A stretch of 64,000 bases of DNA from Gadus chalcogrammus (taxonomy: Eukaryota; Chordata; Actinopteri; Gadiformes; Gadidae). Both the position numbers and the translations under genes were made by a program. The stretch spans positions 26,761,206 through 26,825,205 of the forward strand of contig NC_079419.1 of the NCBI RefSeq assembly GCF_026213295.1, written 5' to 3'. Shown piece after piece: positions 29,992 through 41,063 of the stretch. The stretch's first letter is position 1; every line of letters starts with the position of its first letter. Below the pieces are notes generated by a model. It searched no databases. It was not told where the DNA came from and worked only from the letters and a program-made list of their open reading frames with translations.

Positions 29992-31740
29992 GTGGTCATT
30001 GGACTGAAGAGGATATGGGCAAAGCAACGAGCTGATCCTGATATCAGAGTGGTCATCGAGCACAAGGAGTCTGGAGACATGCCTTCACCCACCCTGAGAC
30101 AAGAGCTTCCAGAACTTTGGTTGTGGCTCCGAGAATGGAAACGTCTAGAGCTGAGAGATGGAGTGTTATACAGGGCACGGCAAGAACATGGACGAGTCAC
30201 ACACCAGCTTGTTCTACCAGCTGAACTTAGAGCCACAGCACTAAGAGGCCTACATGATGATCTAGGTCAGGGGTTTTCAAAGTGTGAGAGAGTGAGCCCC
30301 CCCTCAGAGAAAAAAATTCAGCTGAGCCCCCCCCCCCCCCAATTTTTTTTTCTAAATACCTGTGTTTTGAAAGCTATTTTAATTATTTGACACATTTCAA
30401 ACATCTCTGATCATAATTTTAAAACATTTGAAACAAATTTTTTAACATATTTTTTAAACATATTTCTGAAACATTACATCTTTTTGCGTTTTTAAACAAC
30501 AAAATGTAACAACTTTATCTAAGCATGTTTAGCTTAACCTTTGTTAAATACATTTGAACATCTTAATCTGTGTAAACTGCCAGTTTACAGATTCATTCAG
30601 GGTCCCCGACTCTGAATTTTCTGAGTCGAATCAGATCTGCTTTTTCAGTCCAGAGATTCGACTATTCGGCGGGGTTTGTTTACCGGCGTTGCTATGGTGA
30701 CCTCAATTATTATAACCAACTGAAAACGACGCCGGTTTGAATCTAAAACTGTGATTCTGAAAAAAGTATAAATGCTATCAAAATTCCGTTTCGATTGTAT
30801 TGAAGATACAAGTGTGTAGATTTGTTTAATGGTTTGAACGATGGTAAACGGTTGAAAAAGGAATGAGTTACGATGTCTAGAAGTAGGTGTATCAGAATGG
30901 GATGACGTCTTCAATGAAAACAGCTGAAAACGAAGCAGTATGAAACTAAAACTGTGATTCTGAAGACATTTTAAATTATATCGAAATTCAGTTTCGATAT
31001 TATTGAAGATACAAGTGTGTAGATTTGTTAAATGGTTTGCACGAAGATAAACCGTTGAAAATTGATTTAGTTATGTCACTTCTACAGTTGAAGTACGACT
31101 GATGATTTGAATCATCGTCTTTCAGGGTTTTCTTCTGGTTTTTTTTTCTCACGTCGCGCCCCCCTGAAGAACTCTGGCGCCCCCCAGGGGGGGCGCGCCC
31201 CACAGTTTGAAAACCACTGATCTAGGTCATCTAGGCATAGAGCGGACCCTCAACCTCGTGAGGTCACGATTCTATTGGCCTAGAATGTCAGTAAATGTAG
31301 AGCAGAAGATCAAAATGTGTGAACGTTTTGTGTAACATCAAGGCTAGCAGGCCCTTGGAGCTGGTCTGCATGGACTGCATTCCAACTCGAAACCAAAAGG
31401 CGCAGACTGTGGCTAAGTTTTTATGGGAAAACTTTCTGGTGCATTATGGATTTCCGGAAAGGCTTCTGAGTGACCAGGGTCCAGATTTTGAATCTCGCAC
31501 CATAAAATAACTGTGCTCCATCGCTGGTATTCAGAAGGTCAGGACTACCCCTTACCACCCCAGGGGGAATCCAGTGGAGAGATTCAATAGGACCCTCCTC
31601 CAGATGCTGGGCACTCTGGAAAATAAGGACAAGTCTCATTGGAGGGAGTTTGTCAAGCCTCTAGTGCACGCCTATAACTGCACACGGAATGACGTGACCG
31701 GATTCAGTCCCTACAAACTAATGTTCGGCAGACAATCCAG
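29992..31740 (+). pseudogene. Gypsy-A integrase, split by a hAT MITE
   Basis: 29,992-30,259 encodes the region ahead of the zinc-binding domain, ending in RGLHDDLG. The MITE at 30,268-31,219 interrupts here; the HLGIERTLNLV segment resumes at 31,228. The core has SRPLELVCMD (first Asp), LLSDQGPDFESR (second Asp) and NPVERFNRTLLQMLG (Glu), the DDE triad of retroviral-type integrases. About 30 residues after the first Asp are missing relative to the Gypsy-B copy. Stops at 31,509 and 31,743 break the frame. Confidence 0.82.
30268..31219. mobile_element. hAT-type MITE in Gypsy-A integrase
   Basis: The ends are CAGGGGTTTTCAAAGTGTG and its near-inverted copy (...CAGTTTGAAAACCACTG). The 8-bp duplication atctaggt flanks it at 30,260-30,267 and 31,220-31,227. 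Inside, a ~150-bp segment is directly duplicated (30,721-30,873 and 30,924-31,076) with divergence. No transposase is present. Confidence 0.92.
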
Positions 31741-31745
31741 TTGAT

Positions 31746-33124
31746 TTGGCGTTTGGTCTACCTTCCAGCCGTGAACCCAAGTCACATTCCCAGTATGTGC
31801 ATGACTTAAAGGGCCGCCTAGAGGAAAGCTACCGAGTCGCCACAGAGAATGCCTCAAAGACAGCTGAGCGTAACAAGCAGCGGTTTGACAGGAGAGTTGT
31901 TGAGTCCACTCTTGAAACAGGAGATCGTGTCCTTGTGAGGAATGTTCGGATAAGAGGGAAACACAAGTTGGCCGATAAATGGGAACCAGACATTCACATA
32001 GTGGTCAAACGTGCTGGTGACCTACCTGTGTACACTGTCAAACCAGAGGGAAAAGATGGACCACTTCGCACCTTGCACCGTGACCTCTTGCTGCCGTGTG
32101 CGTTCTTACCTGTGGCTGAGCCCGAGCAACCTCCGAAGCAGACTATCAACAGACCTAGAACAAGGAGACAGTCGAGAATGGAAGTCACAGCTGAGTCTGA
32201 GGTGGCAGATGATAATTCAGAGTCAGAAGACAATGACTACTATTGCTACTTACCTAGAGAGACACTGAATACTGACTTTATTGAAACACAGATTCTGACC
32301 CGGCCAGAGACAGTACCTGCAAGGGAAAGACATGTCGGAGAGACAAAACAACCAACCCTGCTCCAATTGTTTGGCTTCCTGCTCCTGCCGACCTGGAAAA
32401 AAAGACATAGACATTAATCATTGAGAAACAGGACAGAGAAAAGAGACGTGCACCTGAAAGAGAGACAGTGCAGCGGATACCTGTGGAGATCATTCCATCC
32501 AAATCAGAGAAACTTCCAGCTTTCGGGGATGACACCCCAAATGAGCCAAGCTCTGACAGATCAAACTGTTTTGGATGGAGAGGAACCTCAGCAGTTGTTG
32601 ATCCAGAGGCTGAGGTCACCTCAAGGCACAGAGAAGCTCATCCCCCCAAAGTGAGAAGAGTTCTGTTTGGAAACTCTCAGGACGCCCCCTCTGACATTTC
32701 AAGACAAGAGGATGAGACCTTACCTGTCCAGTCGAGCATGTCGGAGTCTCCCTCAGAACCAAACATTATGGATGGAAGCCTTCCTGTTTTCTCAGACCTG
32801 TCATTCAGTGACAGCCGCAAGGACAAAGGATGCTTTGTCAACAAACCTTGTGAGGACATGTCAGTGAACAGGACCAATGGGGAAACAGCAGCTGGGACAT
32901 CTGGAAGAACAATCTCTCCAGTCATCATGGGAGAGAGTGAGAGTGACAATGTTCCCAGACGTTCCCAGAGGCATAGAGAACAACCTGAACGACTACAGTA
33001 TGGTCAACCGGGAAATCCCTTGCTGTCCATAGTCCAGTCACTTTTTCCACCTTGCTTTGGCCAACTCACTCCAGAACCATGGCTATGCAGACACCCCCTA
33101 AGTAACCCCAAGGCCAATTCATAG
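31746..33124 (+). pseudogene. Gypsy-A Pol C-terminal extension
   Basis: 31,746-32,417 contains the post-integrase domain (YVHDLKGRLEESYRVATENA, FETGDRVLVRN-like text and HRDLLLPC). 32,468-33,124 continues in another frame as a Ser/Glu-rich tail with VPRRSQRHREQPERLQYG and ends SNPKANS. No chromodomain or envelope is visible. The end precedes the polypurine tract (agaaggggagga) and the 3' LTR. One frameshift lies near 32,415-32,470. Confidence 0.75.
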
Positions 33125-33168
33125 TCATGAGGGTGTAATGGGACATACACACCTTTAGAAGGGGAGGA

Positions 33169-34723
33169 TGTAACCCAGGTTACTAGGCCCTTATCAGAAG
33201 TCCAGTTTCAGTTTATTGATTAGATCAATAAATTAATAAGATAGATAAGATAAATAAATAAATAAATAGGGTTTGATTTAATATAACCTTCCATAAAATG
33301 AATAGGATTTATGATTGAAATCTTAAATATGTCAATAAATAGATTAAAAAGATTAATATACACAAGGTTATTTATATCTGTTTAAAAATAATATTTTGTT
33401 TATTTCAAGTGTGGCGAATGTGCCTTTCTCAAAGTGTACAAGATTCGGGTGACATGAGGAGTTCACGTAAGGCAACGTAGCGTAACCAATCAGACACCGT
33501 CAAGGTGTACGTGCCGTTTATCTCTCTCTCTGCCGGACCGTTGTCGAGGTGGCGGCATGCAAACTTTTTCTTGAAGAAAATTATTGTTTGCGTGAGAGAG
33601 CCAGATATATCCCAACGTTTTGAGTTATTATCGGCGGCGCAGAGAACAAAGCTTTTTTTGTTGTTGCCGTGGGTTGATTAGCGGACCTTGTTTGTGACGG
33701 AAACGAAGGAGAACGTGAGTTGGTTATTAGCAACTATAGCGTTAGCTCATGCCATTAGCAACATGTACTTCGTTACATATTACTGAACTCCCGTGTCCCT
33801 GTCTCTTCAAAAGCGGAACCTGGACTGATGAGAGCTGTGTATTCTGCCTTGTACCCGGAGTGTGTGTGTGTATGTGATGCTTGAGCCTCTGGTGAGTAAA
33901 CTTTATTGATGTTCGTCTGATGAACAGAGTTGAAGTGTGCATCTGTTAATGTTAATGTGGATTAATGGGGCATTAATTTCATGTATGTTGTTTTAAAAAT
34001 GTTTTATATTACGGTGTTTTAGTTACATTACCCCCACTCTGTGTTTAATCTGAGAGTGAGCGGCGGTAGAAAAAGGAAAAGTAAAGGAGATGAACGGAAA
34101 GAAATGTTCAGCCATTTGCCTCATGTTAATGTTGAGAAATGTGTTAAAAAGTAATTAAGATGATTATTAGAAAACAATGTACAAGTATAAATATGTGTGT
34201 TAATATGCATTTATTTACATTTAAAAGTATAGTTTATTTATATGAATATTATAGTAACCCTTTTTCTGGCCTTTAAAGTCTGGGTTTTGCTTTGTATGGA
34301 TTCCTGAATGAGATCTGCATGAAGATTCTTCTCCCGCTGGGAGTTCTCCCATCTCTGTAGAGGTAGTGGGGAACCTCAGTGGTAGTGGCGAGCTACCCAA
34401 ACCAAGGACTGTTATTTTGTTACAAAGATTCTGATTTTCCCAGTGGCTGGATGTATTGAGAAACTGTGGTTGATATCTCATGTTTTTTCATTTATTATTT
34501 TATTTACTTCTTTAAATTCACACAATATAGCCTCTTAAAAACGTACCTATTGATTGTGTGAGTCCTTTACTCTGTCACTCAAATGCAGTATTGCTAATAC
34601 CCCTTCTCCTACAGCGATCTAGACTTCAGATTTTCCTGGCCCACGAGTTAATTAATGCACTGATAAATATATTTGTACTCCCAATTCTTTACCTATTGAT
34701 GGTTAGAGCTGATGCTGGTTACA
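33169..34723 (+). repeat. Gypsy-A LTR copy 2 (3' LTR), uninterrupted
   Basis: The 1,555-bp repeat starts TGTAACCCAGG and ends GCTGGTTACA, with perfect TGTAACC/GGTTACA termini. It provides the empty sites for the LINE and the retrovirus that interrupt copy 1. It ends exactly where minus-strand Gypsy-B pol begins, so Gypsy-A entered or recombined into Gypsy-B. Confidence 0.92.
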
Positions 34724-36360
34724 CAAGGCTGATTCTGCGACTTCTTTGTATACCTGAGTTTGTTGCGCTCAGCAGATTTTGAGCATTTTTGCTTAAAAGT
34801 GCATAGCTCTCTTTCAGGCGATTTTTACAGGTTTTGCACATACTGGGAATAGGACAGAGAGATGATCAGTAACAGGGAGTGCAAACACTGAGTCAGCAGG
34901 GATCCGCGGCCGCCTACCAACATAAGCTCATAAGGAGCCTGTGACCCTCTCCCTGATGACCTCGTGTTACTGCAGTTGTAAGAGGTGAACGAGGGGCTTC
35001 ACATCATCCCGCCAGTGAGCGTTATCCTTGTTGTTTAGTAGTGCCCAACATCTGCAACATGTTCTGTTGAAGCAGCTCGACCGGGGTTTCCTTTAGGATT
35101 ATATGAGTCGTCCTTGTCTTATGTATCCGTGCCATTTCACAGAGCTCTTTTATTGGTTCGTGACTCAAAATCTGGCCCCTGATCACTATGGAGCGTCACT
35201 GGAAACCCTTAATTGTACTATGAATATTGTCCCATAACATTGGCAGACCATGCATGCTTTCTGATTAGGGTTGGTATGGCAAGGGAATATTTGGTAAAGT
35301 GATCTGTTAGTACCAATATATCCTTTGTGTACTCCTATCGGGTTCAACACTCAGAAAGTCCATGCAGACCAACTCCAATGGCCTACTGGACCTTTATATT
35401 GACCATAACCTGCACACGGAATGAACGTGACCGGATTTCAGTCACTACAAACTAATGTGTCGGCAGACCAGACTTGTGTGCTGGAGTGTTTCCTGCGCAC
35501 ACAACGGTTGCAGTTTTTAATTTTCTCCTCAACTGTTGACACATTTTTGGCCAATAGAATCTTGCTCTCACTAAATCAAAAGCTTTGCTCCTACACCGAG
35601 ATGACCCATGTCGTTATGTAAGCTTTGGGCCCTGATTCTCGTCAAATCTTTTAGCAATACCAGCTGATGAGGGTAGTGTTTGTGGCTTTGTCTTTTTCTT
35701 GTATAAACTCCATCTATAGGAGTTCGAACTTTTTTAATTCTCTCAACAGGAAAACAACCTCAGGAAGCTCTTTCCTCAACCGTAGGTGCAGGGTGATTCA
35801 CCTGTTTTTATCTGAATTTAATTTCCCTGATGCTTGGGATCTGCATTTTGCTTCTCTGATAATTCAGCGAGTAAAAGGTGGAGGCAAGTGGCAAACCATG
35901 GGTCATGCCTCATCTTGGAAACTAAGGGGCAAAAACATCAGCATTGAGATGCCAGGGACTCAACCTAATGCAATGCAATGACCCAGGGAGCCAGACTCCT
36001 CAGCCACAGAGTAAACATCGTGCCTTTCACAGATGGCTTGACCCCCTCTGGGACCACTCAGAGCTCTCAACGTCAGAAGGGATTGGCAGCAAACTTCTGA
36101 TCCTTTTTGTTCCTTTTGGGGAAGCTAGCATTCTTCACTGTTGTGGGTGCCTTGACAGAGGCGTCTCGCATCTATCTGCTTCCCAGCCCTAAACTGCAGC
36201 TTACGCAAAAGGTGGAAAGCGCTGCCCAGCCTATACCACGTGGCATTGAGTTTGGCGGTAGTCAAAATGTAGTTAAGGGGGTTTACTGTCAGTGACGACG
36301 GTGTGAAATTAGCCCCATATAGATAGTCGCAAAAAAAATGTTACGGACACTTGGGTGCTC
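34724..36360 (-). pseudogene. Gypsy-B integrase region, heavily decayed
   Basis: The minus-strand sequence matches the Gypsy-A integrase and following domain: YVQNLKNRLKESYALLSKNA near 34,840-34,780, RRPRIPADSVFAL near 34,905, SDQGPDFES near 35,180, and LELVCMDFLS near 35,370. A ~65-bp piece of the same integrase lies in the opposite orientation at 35,404-35,468. The stretch to 36,360 corresponds to the RNase H-integrase spacer with many stops. Gypsy-B keeps the segment after the first integrase Asp that Gypsy-A has lost. Confidence 0.7.
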
Positions 36361-36366
36361 AAAACT

Positions 36367-37465
36367 CTAACTGGGGGCTGGATACCGAGCCTTCACTTTA
36401 GACAACCCTCTACTCGCAAAAGCTACAGCCCTCAGCTTACCGTCTTGCTGTTGATATAGAGCTGCACCTAACCCAGTAGTACTTGCATCTGTGTGAAGCA
36501 GATATGGCAGTTTAGGGTTCGCAAATCCTAGAACAGGGGCTGAAGTGAGCTTTTCGATTATTGAATCGAATGTCCAACGTTTGTGTCCCACGTTCACACA
36601 AAAAATCTCTTTGGGTTGATAATACTGAGCAGAGTTAACTTAAGGTTTTTCTTGTGAGATGGGGGATATCCAGCATTAACTCATTTAGGGGCTTAAGTAT
36701 CTGAGAGAAAATTTTAATGAATCTGCGATTGTACCCACAAAATCCCAAGAATGATCTCAACTCCTTCAGATTTTTGGCTTTGGCCATGTTTTCAGGGCTT
36801 TAACTTTCTCTGGGTCAGTTTTCAACTCCATTTTGTGAGACTATGTGGCCCAAATATCGGACGGAAGACTGAAAAAATCTGCATTTCTCAGGAAGAGAGT
36901 TTCAGGCCATACTCCTTCAAATGAACTAGGACCCGCATCAGTCTCTCCTCATGCTCTTCCAGGGTCCATCTCAATTTGGTAATACCCCGATTTCAAGTCT
37001 AAGACGGAAAACCACTTTGAGCCAGATAAAACGGAGAAAGCCTCTTCCAAGTTGGGGAGCGCAGAAGCGTCTTTGATCGTCTGTGTGTTGAGTTTGCGAT
37101 AATCAATGCAGAGGCGGATTGAATTATTATTTGTTATTCTCTCTTTCCAGTCAGCAGACGAAGGAGAGTCAGCAAAATAAATGTTAACGTCTGGCTGGTC
37201 GGTTGCAAGATCAGATGTGTTGGGGTCACTTTTGAGTGGTGTCACTTGTTGACCAGCACTTATTTCAGCTATAACTGTTTCAGGTGGGATGACAACATCA
37301 TGCTCAGTTTCATTTTTGATTATGACAGCCATTGTACCAAGTCGCTTTGCAGGTATGGTAACCAAACAACTTGCCACTAGCAGCCCCCCTGGCAAGGATG
37401 GAGATGACTGCTGCTCAACAATAGCCCATTTTTCATTAAGGGAACCCCTGACAGTAAGCTGCCCC
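36367..37465 (-). pseudogene. Gypsy-B reverse transcriptase and RNase H
   Basis: On the minus strand, 37,440-36,949 holds SLPGGLLVASCLVTIPAKRL, then LCIDYRKLNTQTIKDASALP and WFSVLDLKSGYYQIEM (first catalytic Asp of RT). Sequence corresponding to the FIDD box is not found; the order jumps at about 36,950 to the segment with LKEYGLKL-like text and SFLGFCGYNR. RNase H follows at 36,597-36,367 with LLHTDASTTGLGAALYQQ and AFASRGLSK. A deletion around the catalytic centre and several stops make it inactive. Confidence 0.78.
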
Positions 37466-37795
37466 TTAAAGTGCGTATTGGAAGTTAATGTTTTTAAAAA
37501 TATTTATACATAACATTCTCTGAAAATTGCCCTTTGAAATTAACATGCAGGATTTTATCAGTTAAAAAAAGTAAATCGGCAAAAAATCCAGTTTAAAGTG
37601 ACTATTTTGAGCAAGGCTTCAAAAACCGTTTTATGTGATACGTCAAATGCGTCATATTACGTAGGAATGGTAGACGCGGTCGCTGTTGCTGCCTCAGCTC
37701 TATGCGTAGTTGTGAGTAGTTACCGCGTGAGCGGTCTTGTATTTTCCCCCCCTGTGGTTTTTGGGTTTTTTTTCTAATCGACAAGATGAGGGTTT

Positions 37796-37971
37796 GTATC
37801 TGTGGGGGTTGTTCGAACTCCGACCTCCTGTCCGACCATCTCGATTTCCGATCGGAGAAAGGATGGAGCAGGCTTTCGGGCCTGGGTGCATTTTGTACAG
37901 GTTAAGAGAAAGGACTTTTTTTTCGCCTCTGTCACCAAATACACGTTCATTTGCGCGGCTCCTCTGCTGCG
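37796..37971 (+). pseudogene. THAP domain remnant (Kolobok transposase N-terminus)
   Basis: From the ATG at 37,796 the frame reads MRVCICGGCSNSDLLSDH, with the paired cysteines that open a C2CH THAP zinc finger. After a frameshift near 37,850 it continues as RAWVHFVQVKRKDFFFASVT and TFIC, matching the conserved second half of THAP domains. THAP is the DNA-binding domain of P and Kolobok transposases and of host THAP proteins. The final histidine region is degraded. Its position 330 bp inside a TTAA-flanked element makes a transposase origin the best reading. Confidence 0.65.
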
Positions 37972-38517
37972 TCTGCGTGTGTTTGTTTTGCATTGTCATG
38001 AGTGGAACCAGTCTGAGCTGATAACCTGTAATAACCCCGCTGCCGCCCTCACACCTGCCAGCACGGATCTGGGCTTCCTCCGACAGCCTGCAGACGAGTG
38101 GGGCGTGTCCGTGTAGAACGTCTCCCTCTCTCAACACAACCATCATGGGATCTTGTGATTGATCGCAAGCTAGTGCTGTGCAAACACACACGCCTCCACG
38201 CAACCTTTACAGGCTGCTGGGCCGGACGCCTGGAAGTCAAACGGCTGCACTCACTGGAGAGTGGGCATGAGACATATGGTCTTGGGGGCCTGGGGGGTCT
38301 AGACCAACATGTAGGCTGGGGGGTCCAGACCCAGGGTAGACATGCAGGTCTGGGGCTCTGTGTTCAGCTTGGCTCAGAATGTTAGTTTGCGTTGCCTAGC
38401 CGGTTAAGTTATCGTACATGAAATCCCCTGACACCAACGTGTTTACACACAGGAAACAACGTGTCCCAAGAAGACACAACATGTTCAGCGCAAACCCTCA
38501 CGTTAGTTTGTATTCAC

Positions 38518-39262
38518 TCGTTCTCCAGTAGGGTCATACACACGACCTCTTTGACGCCAGGGTTGTTGGCCTTTTCACTGGAGCAGCGCTGAAGGTCCCA
38601 GGTGGCCAGGCGCACCTTGGCCGGCCGTCCCGCGGGCCCGGGGCCGGTGCCACGCGGGGCCGCAGGGACACCATCTGCGTGGGTCCTCCCGGCGGGAGGT
38701 CGAGGTCGTCGCTCCGGAGGCTGAACGAGGTTGGGCTCGGATGGGACCGACCGTGTAGGTCAGCCCGCCTTTGGTATTGGTGGACAGAGTTCTGAGCACT
38801 CCACAAACACCTGGAAACGGATCTTGTCCAGTAGGGAGCAGTTTATGTGATCGACCCGAACCAGGTCCTCGATGCTCTTGAACGGACCGTGTTGGGTCCG
38901 ATAGGCGGCAATGTTCCGGGCGATTTTCTCCGTGATGCCGCGGATGCTCATGAGCTGCGGCGGGGTGGCGGTGTTGATGTTCATGCCGCTGCAGGAGGAC
39001 ATATGCTCCGGGTCTCTCCGCAGGGAGGACGGGGAGTGCTGCGACGAACTGGTCCTACTCGACACGGAGATCTCCACTTTAATAATCTCCAGTTTGGTGG
39101 CGCCTATCCCACTCACCAGCGCTAGGTCCTCCACCTTCTTGAAGCCCCCGATGCAGTCCCGGTACTCAACGATGCTCCGCGCCACGGGGCGGTTGACCCG
39201 GGCAGGGTCATGAGCTCTTCCTCCGTGGCCGTGTTGATGTTCAGCCGCTCGTGGTTCACCAT
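38518..39262 (-). pseudogene. eepd1: eepd1 first coding exon, captured and frameshifted
   Basis: The minus strand encodes the N-terminal half of EEPD1, a nuclease family protein with two helix-hairpin-helix DNA-binding modules. Visible in order are LNINTATEEELMTLPG, VARSIVEYRDCIGGFKKVED and LALVSGIGATKLEIIKVEI (module 1), NINTATPPQLMSIRGITEKI and HGPFKSIEDLVRVDHINCS (module 2), DDLDLPPGGPTQMVS, and KANNPGVKEVVCMTLLEN. The exon ends at a plausible donor (GA before gtgaat at 38,517), so intron sequence was captured too and it is not a retrocopy. The first ~35 residues of the protein are missing upstream. At least three single-base frameshifts (near 39,210, 38,770 and 38,640) kill the frame. The phosphatase domain is absent. 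Confidence 0.85.
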
Positions 39263-39565
39263 AATTCTCCTGACACCACAACTCCTATCTCCCTCCTATT
39301 GCCATGGTGTCTCCCCCTATTAGGTGGTTGCTGTTCTCCCTCATGGCTAGCTGGCTCAAAATTGTACGGAAGTGGTCCGAAACTGTTATCCATTGTTGTT
39401 ATGTTGCCTATGTAGTCTATGATGATTAGAACGTCTGTCTACCAATTCCTACGTCACGCTCGGAAAACGAGCGTTTGAGATGCGGAAGTAAAATTGTATC
39501 ACAAAAACGGCTCAAGATGCCACTTGTAGTGTAGAATTATTAATAAAAACTAAAAAATCGTGTAT

Positions 39566-40260
39566 TCAAATTTTTTTCCTATATGATTCTTCACTGCAGT
39601 ATCTAACTTCCATACGCACTTTAAAGGCGATTGTACTTCCAGCAGGAATTAGCTCTGGGTCCTTCCCTAATAGTTTCACTGCCCCCAGATTTCCATTTAG
39701 ACCATGTTTGGGTCTGATCTCCAGAACTTTTAGAACTGCTTTGTAGCCACACTGCACTGGCAGGTTAAAATCGTCAATTTGGGGTGTGAGGACTGAATAC
39801 AACACGTCAAGTGTGTTGGTGCCAATGAGGAGTTGCTCCTGAGCTTCCCCTCTCATGTTAGGGACAACAAGGGCTAACATTGGAATCTCGATCTCCTGCC
39901 CTACAAACTCTTTGGGGAAACTGATATCTAACTCTACATACCAAAAATATGGGACTTCCTGGCCATTTGCTCCCTCAACCTCCAATAAATCATGTAATGG
40001 TTTGATCTGTTGCTCTTTCAAAAATCTTTCATAAAAAGACAAGGTAACTGTTGTGACCTGGGATCCTGTTTCTAAAAGGCAGCTGACTTTTTGCTCTGCT
40101 ATTGACACTTTAGCAGTGCACTTGGTCCCAACTAATCTGCGTGAAAATTTGTAGGGCTGGCCTTTCAAGCGTCTTTCTAAGACTGGCTTGAGTGTGAGGG
40201 GACATTTATCATTAAGTTCAACTCCTTTCTGTCCCACAACGGGAGTTGGATTTAGTTTAA
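39566..40260 (-). pseudogene. Gypsy-B protease
   Basis: The minus-strand frame aligns with the Gypsy-A protease: KLVGTKCTA-like text, a core reading VSCLLETGSQVTTVTLSF, a NGQEVPYFWYVELD stretch, LIGTNTLDVL and ELIPAGSTIAFK. In the catalytic triplet the expected LLDTG of Gypsy-A is LLETG here, so the catalytic Asp is replaced by Glu. It is interrupted at 39,620 by the Kolobok-like element. Confidence 0.8.
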
Positions 40261-40718
40261 AGGTCCAGAATGAGCAGGATCATGCTTAGATTCCCACTGC
40301 TGCTGCTTTTGTTGCAGTGTGTTTCTCTTTGTTGCAACCAATGAGGCATTGGCTTCATTAGTGCACTTAGGAGCTATATGTCCATCCTCTCCGCAGCAGA
40401 AGCAATACCATGGGCGGGGCTTGTTGAATTGCTTATACTCTGAATCAGCCGATGTAGCTCAACAACTTATTTTTTTAATTGATCTGTTTCAACTGAAGCT
40501 ATCTGCTCTGAGCAGGCACACACATTCTGTAGCTGGGACCACACTCGCTGTTTTGGACCAACTGAGGGTTGCTTGTTAACACCAAGGTGTTTTTTCATGC
40601 GCATCTCTTTATTGGCATTTTTATCTTATTCTGTGCAAAGTGAGATGAGCAGTTCAGCAAAGGAAGGGGGGCATTTTAATCTTTTGCTCAAGCTGTAGGT
40701 CGGTGATTAAAGTATCAT
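40261..40718 (-). pseudogene. Gypsy-B nucleocapsid and gag C-terminal part
   Basis: The minus strand at about 40,435-40,378 reads PWYCFCCGEDGHIAPKC, a zinc knuckle of CX2CX4HX4C form equivalent to the Gypsy-A knuckle. The flanking sequence is decayed gag. It ends at the chromovirus target duplication (atcat, 40,714-40,718). Confidence 0.7.
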
Positions 40719-41046
40719 TGTCATGATCCGCCTCTGGTTTTCTCATTCACCTGCCTGCCTACCTGATCACTCCCAATAACCCACCACCTTCACCTGTGTT
40801 TCCCCTATATCAGTCCTATATCAATCCCACCGCGATTCAGATCCTGACTTACCACCGATCCTGCCTGTTCTCTGATCCCTGCCTGTCTGACTCTTCTGCC
40901 GGTTCCTGATCCCCGCCTGTCTGACTATTCTCCCGGTTCCTGATCCCTGCCTGCCTGCCGATCCTGTACCCGAATAAAACTATTGACACTGTTCCACGCT
41001 CGTCGTCAGTCTGTGCACCTGGGTCCTGCTAAACGCCCACGTTTCA
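40719..41046 (+). repeat. chromovirus 5' LTR
   Basis: The 328-bp repeat starts TGTCATGATCCGCCTCTGG, contains AATAAA (40,974) and tandem-like CTGATCCCTGCCTG blocks, and ends CCCACGTTTCA. It matches the 3' LTR apart from block-number differences. Confidence 0.88.
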
Positions 41047-41063
41047 GCACAATCTGGCCAAGA

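Larger units (their letters stand above)
37470..39620. mobile_element. Kolobok-like transposon carrying a host exon
   Basis: The element is flanked by TTAA on both sides (37,466-37,469 and 39,621-39,624). Its inverted termini read AGTGCGTATTGGAAGTTA and AGTGCGTATGGAAGTTA. Removing the element and one TTAA joins the Gypsy-B frame exactly, between the protease-side GSTIAFK and the following GQLTVRG. A TTAA duplication with AG-type ends plus a THAP remnant points to the Kolobok superfamily; piggyBac also uses TTAA but has different ends. The 2,151-bp body holds a broken THAP exon (plus strand) and a broken eepd1 exon (minus strand), and no transposase catalytic core. Confidence 0.85.

Noticed and set aside
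34903..34922. GGATCCGCGGCCGC looked like a BamHI-SacII-NotI cloning linker, suggesting vector contamination.
   Set aside because: Read on the minus strand it encodes GRRPRIPADSVFAL, which aligns with the Gypsy-A pol segment after integrase, so it is natural element sequence.
38518..39262. The eepd1 exon as evidence that this is the native eepd1 locus.
   Set aside because: It lies between transposon termini and TTAA duplications inside Gypsy-B, lacks the protein's first residues, has several frameshifts, and no other eepd1 exon is in the window.
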